A stretch of 13,179 bases of DNA from CAYLHS01 sp964496205 (lineage in GTDB: Bacteria > Actinomycetota > Acidimicrobiia > Spongiisociales > UBA4744): the NCBI GenBank assembly GCA_964496205.1, contig CAZBXV010000051.1, forward strand, positions 1 to 13,179, read 5' to 3'. Each line of letters starts with the position of its first letter. The first letter of the stretch is position 1. A model generated the notes under the pieces. It did no database searches. It was given only the letters and a program-made list of their open reading frames with translations, and had not been told where the DNA came from. Both the position numbers and the translations under genes were made by a program. Positions 8,097 through 13,179 of this stretch are shown here, one piece after another.

Positions 8097-8115
8097 ACTG
8101 ACGGCTGAGTAGCTG
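8097..8115 (-). repeat. short CAGC array after the permease gene
   Basis: On the minus strand, immediately after the permease stop, CAGC, CAGC and CAGT units occur with steps of 8 and 7 nt (plus-strand GCTG at 8112 and 8104, ACTG at 8097). The core and the mixed 8/7 spacing match the larger arrays elsewhere in the window. Its end is also one arm of the long-range inverted repeat 8026-8036/8096-8106. Confidence 0.45.
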
Positions 8116-8120
8116 AACGA

Positions 8121-8837
8121 CTACTTCTCTTCCCAGGTGAACAGCCAGGCGGCGAGGGCGGGTCCGAGAATCGCCCAGAACACGAGGGCCGCCAGATCGG
8201 TGGCTGTGAACGCTGTCAGGTGGAACGATGCTTCGAAAAGCGCGGTGAGGGGTTCGGCAGGGAGAATGCGCGCGAGTTCGTTGAGGAACGGTGGGAGAAC
8301 CCACACGGGAATGATGATGCCGCCCAGCACGAGGAGAACCAGGTAGAGCCCGTTGGCGACTGCGAGGGTGGCCTCGGCGCGCAGCGTGCCCGCGATGAGA
8401 AGCCCAATGCCTGACATGCCGGCTGTTCCCAGCAGGAGCGCGACGACGAATAGCCCGACGTTCACGTCGGTACGCCAGTGGAACACGCTGAATGCCACAG
8501 CGACGAGGATCGCTACCTGCACGATCTCGGTGATGAGCACCGACGTGGTCTTGGCGATGATCAGGCCGGACCGGGGCATCGGGGTGGCACCGAGCCGTTT
8601 CAGCACGTGGTACTTGCGTTCGAAACCGGTGGAGATCGCGAGGCTCGTCAGGGATGCAGACAGAATCGAAAGGGCGAGGAGCCCCGGCATGAGCATGTCG
8701 ACCGATAGGCCGAACAGGCCCGTGAACCCGAAGAATAGGAGGATCGACAATGGCACGAGCACGAGCAGCAGGAATGCTTCCCCACGCCGGGAGGCATTCC
8801 TCAACTCGAAACGTGTCTGGGCGACGATGGCTCGCAT
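8121..8837 (-). CDS. ABC-2 type transporter permease
   Basis: This is the membrane half of an ABC exporter; its ATPase partner is encoded directly upstream. The 238-aa protein has about six helices (roughly 21-40, 47-70, 97-118, 127-150, 157-176 and 212-233). The cytoplasmic loop FERKYHVLKRLGATPMPR (72-89) is typical of ABC-2 permeases of the drug/polysaccharide export type, where an ER-x-LKRLRATP-like sequence contacts the ATPase. Its ATG shares one base with the ATPase TGA (TGATG), so the two are translationally coupled. Such pairs often export antibiotics or lipids, but nothing here identifies the substrate. It is the last gene of the minus-strand run that begins at 11284. Confidence 0.88.
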   Translation of the reverse strand: MRAIVAQTRFELRNASRRGEAFLLLVLVPLSILLFFGFTGLFGLSVDMLMPGLLALSILSASLTSLAISTGFERKYHVLKRLGATPMPRSGLIIAKTTSVLITEIVQVAILVAVAFSVFHWRTDVNVGLFVVALLLGTAGMSGIGLLIAGTLRAEATLAVANGLYLVLLVLGGIIIPVWVLPPFLNELARILPAEPLTALFEASFHLTAFTATDLAALVFWAILGPALAAWLFTWEEK

Positions 8838-9539
8838 CAGCTCTCCACCGTCAGTTCGAGGAACACATCCTCGAGTCCCGTCGCGCCGACGCGAAGCTCC
8901 CGAAGAAGCACTTCGCGCTCAGCGAGGAATGCAGTCACTGCGGCCAGATCAGATGGCGTTACCTGGTCGACATCGAGCACATACTGACCGGGGGCGATCT
9001 CTCGTGCGGGAACCGGGAACGCGGTCAGGTCGAGACCCGGCCGGGCGAGGAGACTCACCCGCCCGGACCGTTGGATAAGGTCCGACGGGGCACCCTCGGC
9101 GATCAATCGGCCGTTGTTGATGATTCCTATCCGGTCGGACAGCCGTTCGGCTTCGTCCATGTAGTGCGTCGTCAGGAGCGTTGTGACGCCTTCGGAGTGA
9201 AGCTGATCGACGATCGCCCATGTGGTCCGACGAGCGACCGGATCCATGCCGGCCGTCGGTTCGTCCAAGAACAGGACNNNNNNNNNNNNNNNNNNNNNNN
9301 NNNNNNNNNNNNNNNNNNNNNNNNNNNNNNNNNNNNNNNNNNNNNNNNNNNNNNNNNNNNNNNNNNNNNNNNNNNNNGCGCAGGCCCTCCAGGATTTCAA
9401 CGGTCGTTGTCTTGCCGGCGCCATTCGGACCGAGGAGCGCGTAAGACTCGCCCTCTTCGACCGTGAGCGTGAGCCCATCGACGGCCGTATGACGGTCATA
9501 TCGTTTGGTCAGGTTGGCGATGCTGATCGCTGCGGCCAC
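8837..9539 (-). CDS. ABC transporter ATP-binding protein, interrupted by an assembly gap
   Basis: This cytoplasmic ATPase powers the permease downstream. The N-terminal part (54 residues) has Walker A GPNGAGKTT at 37-45. The C-terminal part has Walker B and D-loop sequence VLFLDEPTAGMD, then the switch histidine in TTHYMDEAERL and a regulatory tail typical of ABC-2 exporters. The region between them, holding the Q-loop and the LSGGQ signature, is replaced by 100 N. The two halves read in different frames only because the filler length is not a multiple of three; both abut the gap at codon boundaries. The gene may well be intact in the organism. From related ATPases about 100 residues should be missing. 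The start is GTG at 9539, with no Shine-Dalgarno site but TACCAT 8 nt upstream. Confidence 0.88.
9278..9377. other. assembly gap, 100 N
   Basis: Exactly 100 unknown bases, the usual placeholder for a scaffold gap of unestimated size, lie inside the ABC ATPase gene. Any feature or frame read across it is meaningless. The true distance is probably nearer 300 bp, judging from the missing ATPase core. Confidence 0.97.
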
Positions 9540-9547
9540 GAGCGGGA

Positions 9548-9553
9548 ATGGTA
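9548..9553 (-). promoter_or_regulatory. -10 hexamer before the ABC ATPase gene
   Basis: On the minus strand TACCAT is followed by 8 nt and the GTG at 9539. No convincing -35 is visible. It could give a leaderless ATPase-permease transcript in addition to read-through from the antiporter gene. Confidence 0.3.
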
Positions 9554-9568
9554 CCCCCGTGACGTAGT

Positions 9569-9583
9569 GAGCCGAATCGGCTC
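9569..9583. promoter_or_regulatory. palindrome overlapping the antiporter stop codon
   Basis: GAGCCGA and TCGGCTC are perfect inverted copies around one base, or GAGCCG-AAT-CGGCTC as a hairpin. It overlaps the TGA of the antiporter gene and lies 16 bp upstream of the TACCAT hexamer. No T-tract follows on the minus strand. It could be a weak terminator or attenuator, or an operator for the ABC genes; sequence alone does not decide. Confidence 0.35.
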
Positions 9584-10517
9584 AGGCAGCGATGAGGAAT
9601 CCAAAGAAGGCGGCTACGAGAACCGCCCCTTCCCACCGAACGAGCTTGTTGCCGGTCGCCGTGAGAACTCCGGCCAAGGTCGAGATCACGATCATGAACA
9701 CGATCGGTCCACGGAAGTCGACGGTGAACGTTCCTCCGGCGAGCGCTGCTGCACCGGCAACGCCTAGCGAGTTGAACAGATTGGAACCAAGGACGTTGCC
9801 GATGACCAACGCGTTCTCATGTCGCCGGGCGGCTGCGATGCCGGTCGCCAACTCGGGGAGGCTCGTTCCCACCGCAACGAGTGACAAACCGATGAAACCC
9901 TGGCTCAGACCGAGCTCCGCGGCAACGGTGCGGGCCCCGCGCAGCAGGAGATCTGCGCCAAGGAGCGTTGCTCCGAGTGCCACAATGCCGACGAAGAGCT
10001 CGAATGCCGTCCCACGACCGAGCGGGGCGACGTCATCGATGTCGATCGTGACGGTTCCCTCGGCAACGTCCTGGCGCGACCAGGTGACAAGCATCCAGCC
10101 CGACGCGACCGCGCCGAGCAGCAGGCCCCAGCCCTCCAGCTTCGTGAGCGTCCCGCCCCAGGCCGCGATCGCGAACAGAACGACCGCAGCACCCATCACC
10201 ACTCCCTCGCGTTTGATCGTATGGAGATGGCCGGCGACGGGCAGGATCATGACCGACGTTCCAAGGATCAGGCTCAAGTTGGCGACGTTCGACCCGATGA
10301 TGTTGCCCATTGCTAGGTCCATCTCGCCACGAATCGCGGCGAGCGTGGTCACGAGCAGCTCGGGGAGCGATGTGCCCATGCCGATGACCAGCGCACCGAT
10401 CAGGATCGTCGACATGCCCCAGAGCCGCGAGAGTCGTGCGGCGGACAGCACGAGACGGTCGGCCGCCACGGTCAACAGGACGAGCCCGGTGATGACCAGG
10501 ATTACGGCTCCCGTCAT
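9582..10517 (-). CDS. calcium/sodium antiporter, CaCA family
   Basis: This integral membrane exchanger of the Ca2+:cation antiporter superfamily (YrbG-like) normally exports Ca2+ in exchange for Na+ or H+. The 311-aa protein has about ten helices and both signature alpha-repeats. Repeat 1 has GMGTSLPELLVT (46-57) then MGNIIGSNVANL (70-81). Repeat 2 has AVGTSLPELATG (215-226) then IGNVLGSNLFNS (239-250). Glu53 and Glu222 are the ion-coordinating acids of the two repeats. A charged loop (about 148-168, rich in Asp) separates the halves. Its ATG overlaps the stop of the upstream LLM oxidoreductase as ATGA, implying coupled translation. Ion preference cannot be read from sequence. Confidence 0.92.
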   Translation of the reverse strand: MTGAVILVITGLVLLTVAADRLVLSAARLSRLWGMSTILIGALVIGMGTSLPELLVTTLAAIRGEMDLAMGNIIGSNVANLSLILGTSVMILPVAGHLHTIKREGVVMGAAVVLFAIAAWGGTLTKLEGWGLLLGAVASGWMLVTWSRQDVAEGTVTIDIDDVAPLGRGTAFELFVGIVALGATLLGADLLLRGARTVAAELGLSQGFIGLSLVAVGTSLPELATGIAAARRHENALVIGNVLGSNLFNSLGVAGAAALAGGTFTVDFRGPIVFMIVISTLAGVLTATGNKLVRWEGAVLVAAFFGFLIAA

Positions 10518-11284
10518 CGGTCGTCACGCCACGAGAGCCAATCCTTGACGACTCCAACGTCGTAGTCGGGTCCCCCGAATCCGAGTGTGATCTGACCGGC
10601 GCCCAGCGAAGCGAGGGTGTCAGCGAGGTCGACGCGGCGAGGATTGACCCCTACGGAGCGTTCGATCTCCGACGGGTCACGCCCGACCTTTTCACACCAC
10701 GTGTCGAGGACACGGTTCTTGTGGACCCACATGTCGGGATCATTGGTCCGAAAGAACGTGTGCCAGATGTGGGCGTGCTGAGCAACGAGGCGCAACGTGA
10801 CCTTCTCTCCTCCACCTCCTATGAGGATCGGGATGTTGCGGATCGGGGGCGGGTTGAGTGTGGCGAGACGCTGCTCTATCAGTGGCAGATCCCGGTCCAG
10901 GTTCTTGAGACGACCGGGAGCGGTATCGAACTCGTAGCCGTACTCGTCGTAGTCCTTCCGGAACCAACCCGATCCGATGCCGAGGATCAGCCGCCCGTTC
11001 GAGATGTGGTCGACGGTCCTGGCCATGTCGGCGAGTAGCTGGGGGTTTCGGTAGGAGTTGCAGGTGACCAGCGACCCGATCTCGACCCTCTCAGTGATCT
11101 CGGCCCAGGAAGCCAGCATGGTCCAGGCTTCGAAATGCTTGCCGTCGGGCCGTCCAGAGAGCGGATAGAAGTGATCCCAGTTGTAGACGACGTCCACCCC
11201 GATGTTCTCGCACTCGATGACGGCCCGGCGAATGTCGTCATAGTCGGCGTGTTGCGGTTGGAGTTGAACGGCGATGCGAACCAT
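10514..11284 (-). CDS. LLM-class F420-dependent oxidoreductase
   Basis: This is a luciferase-like (alpha/beta)8-barrel flavin/F420 oxidoreductase. Relatives in actinobacteria mostly use coenzyme F420 for hydride transfer to varied substrates. The 256-aa protein begins VRIAVQLQPQHADYDDIRR, as many F420 members do. It carries the core motif SNGRLILGIGSGWFRKDYDEYGYEF (95-119) and the later PILIGGGGEK (152-161). NWDHFYPL (35-42) is the early active-site strand region. It is slightly short for the family, but both ends look natural. The ATG at 11284 follows a pyrimidine-rich stretch with no Shine-Dalgarno site; TACCCT lies 8 nt upstream, suggesting a leaderless transcript. It heads the minus-strand run and overlaps the antiporter gene by 4 nt. 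Substrate unknown. Confidence 0.9.
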   Translation of the reverse strand: MVRIAVQLQPQHADYDDIRRAVIECENIGVDVVYNWDHFYPLSGRPDGKHFEAWTMLASWAEITERVEIGSLVTCNSYRNPQLLADMARTVDHISNGRLILGIGSGWFRKDYDEYGYEFDTAPGRLKNLDRDLPLIEQRLATLNPPPIRNIPILIGGGGEKVTLRLVAQHAHIWHTFFRTNDPDMWVHKNRVLDTWCEKVGRDPSEIERSVGVNPRRVDLADTLASLGAGQITLGFGGPDYDVGVVKDWLSWRDDR

Positions 11285-11292
11285 GGGAGAGG

Positions 11293-11298
11293 AGGGTA
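11293..11298 (-). promoter_or_regulatory. -10 hexamer for a leaderless LLM gene
   Basis: On the minus strand TACCCT is followed by 8 pyrimidine-rich nucleotides and the ATG at 11284. There is no clear -35. The geometry matches the sites before ctaB and the ABC ATPase gene. Confidence 0.35.
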
Positions 11299-11314
11299 GT
11301 GGGGCAGCAGCAAT

Positions 11315-11454
11315 CAGCTCTTCAGCTGTTCAGCAGCTCAGCTTCCAGCATCCAGTCTCCAGCAGTCAGCCGGAGCGCGGCACCAGTCTGTGTGAGATCG
11401 TGGGGCGAGTGTCTCCTCCCCCAACACTCGGCCCTGGGGTCTCACTGGGGGAGG
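11315..11454 (+). repeat. composite intergenic repeat: CAGC array plus CCTCCCCCA/TGGGGGAGG hairpin
   Basis: Eight CAGC-type cores begin at 11315, 11323, 11331, 11339, 11346, 11353, 11360 and 11367: steps of 8, 8, 8, then 7, 7, 7, 7. After 44 nt a hairpin follows with perfect 9-bp arms (11415-11423 and 11446-11454) and a 22-nt loop. The minus strand of the 2968-3133 element has the same cores, the same 8-to-7 switch and nearly the same distance to its hairpin. CAGCTGTTCAGCA is identical in both. It lies in the divergent spacer between the LLM and acyl-CoA dehydrogenase genes. Confidence 0.75.
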
Positions 11455-11458
11455 GACT

Positions 11459-11495
11459 GCCTACGCGGGCTGTGCGCGGCACAGCCCGCGTAGGC
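11459..11495. promoter_or_regulatory. 37-bp perfect palindrome upstream of the acyl-CoA dehydrogenase gene
   Basis: Arms of 17 bp (11459-11475 and 11479-11495) are exact inverted copies around GCG. The right arm runs into TAGGCT (11491-11496), a possible -10 for the downstream gene that would leave a leader of about 19 nt containing its AGGGAG site. The position fits an operator over the promoter, or a stable 5' hairpin or terminator for transcription coming through the repeat. No T-tract follows. Confidence 0.6.
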
Positions 11496-11521
11496 TTGGC
11501 TTCTGACACAAGGGAGCAGCC

Positions 11522-13102
11522 GTGGAGTTTCAGTCATACGCGTACCGTCAGAACCACTTCACAGTCGACGACGATCTTCAGGTCGTACTGAGCAGCTACT
11601 GGCGGGACTTCGACTCCAACCGCGATGAGATGGTCCGGTGGGGTGACCTGATGGGCACCGAGGCCTTGGAGGTCGGGTATCACATCGATCAGGGCGCGGA
11701 CCCGGTGCTCGTTATGCACGATCTCGACGGGAACCGTGTCGACCGTGCCCGGATCTCCCCTGCGCAACGCGACTTGCTGGCAAAGCTGGCACCGATGATG
11801 CGCCCCGCGTACGACGGGGGGAGTTGGCATCACCACTACGCAATCGGCTACCTCCTTGGCGATCCGGGCCTCTACTGCATCATCACCATCACCCAGCAGA
11901 CCGCATACGCGCTGCACAAGTACGCCCCGGAACTCTCTGAGTGGAAGGAACGGATCCTGTCAGGTAGCGCGTGGGGGGCGACATGGATGACCGAGATCCA
12001 AGGTGGCAGCGACCTAGGGGCAAACGAAACCACCGCCCACCGGCGGGGTGACGGCTGGGTGTTGTCGTCGGGGGACAAATACTTCGCCAGCGGTGCAGGT
12101 CTGGCCGACGCCGCGATCGCAACGGCGCGCCCCGAAGGGGCACAGGCCGGACCCAAAGGCCTCGCGCTGTTCTTCGTCCCCAGGCTTCGCGAAGACGGAA
12201 CCCTCAACTTCTCTGTTCGCAGGCTCAAGGACAAGTCGGCGACACGGGCAGTCCCGTCAGGAGAGGTGGAACTCGAAGGAGCAGAGGCCTTTCTGATCGG
12301 TGAGCCCGGCAAAGGCATCTACTACACGCTGGAGAACCTCACCGTGTCACGTCTCGCCAACGCGGTCGCGGCGATGGGCATCGCCAAGAAGGCGCACATC
12401 GAGACACTCACCAGGGTGCAGCGCCGATCGGCGTTCGGCGTCCCTATCGGGGAACTGCCCCTGATTCGGCGCGATATGGTCGACTTGGCGGTTCGGCAGG
12501 CGGGAGGCCTCGCGATCGCATTCCACGCCGTCGAAGCGTTCGACAAGGCGTGGCACGATCACCCCCCGTATACGCCGGCCTATCACTACGCACGATTCCT
12601 TTCGCACCTGGCCAAGAACCGAACAGCAGATCATGCAGCCGAGATCACGCGACTCGGAATGGAGGTCTTCGGTGGCCTCGGGTTCCTCGAGGAATACGCC
12701 GTGGCCCGATGGCACCGCGAAGCGCTCATCACTCCGATCTGGGAAGGCCCCAGCAACGTGCAGGCCGTCGACATGCTCGAAGCCATGTCCAAGAAGCACG
12801 CCCACGAGCAGTTCGTGGAGGAGTTCACAACGCTGCTCGAGGCGGTGGGGTCTCCGGCCGCCGAGCGCGCACTCAAGACGATGCACGGCACACTCGCGAC
12901 ACTTGCCGGCGCCGGCGAACCGCAATGGTACGCAAAGCGCGCTCTGGCAGATCTGGCGGACGTGGAGACCGTCGGCCTGCTCTACCGGCTCGCGGACGTC
13001 GGCGGTGAACGGTACGAGAAGCTCGCCGAGCTGTACGCCGCCCGATTCCTCGACCATGACGAGTATCCGGAGTGGGCGATGAACGATGGGATGGTCGGCT
13101 GA
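11522..13102 (+). CDS. acyl-CoA dehydrogenase, AidB-like
   Basis: This FAD-dependent enzyme of the acyl-CoA dehydrogenase superfamily would introduce a trans-2,3 double bond into an acyl-CoA thioester. At 526 aa it is longer than typical (about 380-400 aa) members and close to the AidB subgroup. The FAD/substrate segment is TWMTEIQGGSDLGANET (154-170). GIYYTLENLTVSRLANAVAAMGIA (265-288) is the AidB-type helix, and GGLGF (384-388) contacts FAD. Glu408 in PIWEGPSNVQAVDML sits where AidB-type proteins have their catalytic base. The C-terminal extension (about 420-526) has more acidic than basic residues, unlike the basic DNA-binding end of E. coli AidB, so a metabolic role seems likelier than DNA protection. 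The GTG start has AGGGAG 5 nt upstream. The 37-bp palindrome lies just before it. The acyl substrate is unknown. Confidence 0.93.
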   Translation: MEFQSYAYRQNHFTVDDDLQVVLSSYWRDFDSNRDEMVRWGDLMGTEALEVGYHIDQGADPVLVMHDLDGNRVDRARISPAQRDLLAKLAPMMRPAYDGGSWHHHYAIGYLLGDPGLYCIITITQQTAYALHKYAPELSEWKERILSGSAWGATWMTEIQGGSDLGANETTAHRRGDGWVLSSGDKYFASGAGLADAAIATARPEGAQAGPKGLALFFVPRLREDGTLNFSVRRLKDKSATRAVPSGEVELEGAEAFLIGEPGKGIYYTLENLTVSRLANAVAAMGIAKKAHIETLTRVQRRSAFGVPIGELPLIRRDMVDLAVRQAGGLAIAFHAVEAFDKAWHDHPPYTPAYHYARFLSHLAKNRTADHAAEITRLGMEVFGGLGFLEEYAVARWHREALITPIWEGPSNVQAVDMLEAMSKKHAHEQFVEEFTTLLEAVGSPAAERALKTMHGTLATLAGAGEPQWYAKRALADLADVETVGLLYRLADVGGERYEKLAELYAARFLDHDEYPEWAMNDGMVG

Positions 13103-13116
13103 GCAGCTGGTCGCTG
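13098..13116 (-). repeat. short CAGC array at the end of the acyl-CoA dehydrogenase gene
   Basis: Plus-strand GCTG cores start at 13098, 13106 and 13113 (steps 8 and 7), so CAGC units read on the minus strand. The first overlaps the stop codon. The array lies about 20 nt from the 13136-13179 repeat. Confidence 0.4.
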
Positions 13117-13135
13117 GAGCTATGTTGGTGGGTAC

Positions 13136-13179
13136 CGCCCCCTCCGGCGTCGAGCATCAGCCCGACGCCACCTCCCCCA
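13136..13179 (-). repeat. 35-nt hairpin repeat, copy 2, plus a truncated CCTCCCCCA arm
   Basis: 13136-13170 is the inverted counterpart of 240-274, with two differences. It folds with GGCGTCG/CGACGCC arms and a TGAT loop. The last nine bases of the window, CCTCCCCCA, equal the left arm of the hairpin at 11415-11454. With the preceding bases, GCCACCTCCCCCA matches 3014-3025 plus one flanking base except for a single position. The two hairpin types therefore look like parts of one larger element cut by the window edge. Confidence 0.65.

Noticed and set aside
9278..9377. Programmed frameshift or insertion disrupting the ABC ATPase gene
   Set aside because: The interruption consists only of N filler, so nothing about the real frame can be concluded.
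9592..10548. 318-codon plus-strand frame opposite the antiporter gene
   Set aside because: Low-complexity Ala/Pro/Ser/Thr/Arg product complementary to the alpha-repeat antiporter; no independent coding signal.
11315..11454. CRISPR array
   Set aside because: The repeated core is only four bases at 7-8 nt spacing and there are no repeat-spacer units of CRISPR size; no cas gene is present.

Overview
The window is GC-rich bacterial chromosome with dense, mostly minus-strand genes. A F420-type luciferase-like oxidoreductase, frequent GTG starts, caa3-type respiration and several apparently leaderless genes fit Actinomycetota (perhaps an Acidimicrobiia-like lineage). That placement is an inference, since no rRNA or ribosomal marker is present. 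A run of exactly 100 N (9278-9377) marks a scaffold gap, so this is a draft or metagenome assembly.

Layout. 1-409: no convincing gene; it holds a hairpin repeat and a short heptad array. 410-2899 (-): membrane-anchored penicillin-acylase-family N-terminal-nucleophile hydrolase. 2900-3137: spacer carrying a composite repeat. 3138-6974 (-): the complete structural operon of a caa3-type cytochrome c oxidase, ctaC-ctaD-ctaE-ctaF, with stop/start overlaps. 6975-7106: shared divergent promoter region. 7107-8003 (+): ctaB, the heme O synthase that supplies the oxidase cofactor pathway. 8004-8120: convergent spacer with a terminator-like hairpin. 8121-11284 (-): likely operon of LLM oxidoreductase, Ca2+/Na+ antiporter, ABC ATPase (interrupted by the gap) and ABC-2 permease. 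11285-11521: divergent spacer with a repeat element and a 37-bp palindrome. 11522-13102 (+): AidB-like acyl-CoA dehydrogenase. 13103-13179: repeat sequence.

How the genes work together. The cta block is one module: CtaC takes electrons from cytochrome c through its own fused c-heme and CuA, CtaD reduces O2 and pumps protons, and CtaE and CtaF complete the membrane complex. CtaB, transcribed away from the same 132-bp region, makes heme O, the precursor of heme A. The other genes are ordinary accessory metabolism and transport with no evident shared pathway.

No new multi-gene system is evident. The most unusual signal is in the spacers. Five of the six longer spacers carry a degenerate CAGC array with a strict 7- or 8-nt period, and in two of them it sits 43-44 nt from a CCTCCC/GGGAGG hairpin. 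A related 35-nt hairpin repeat lies near both ends of the window in opposite orientation. In addition, four genes without a Shine-Dalgarno site have a TANNNT hexamer 7-8 nt before the start codon, suggesting leaderless transcripts.
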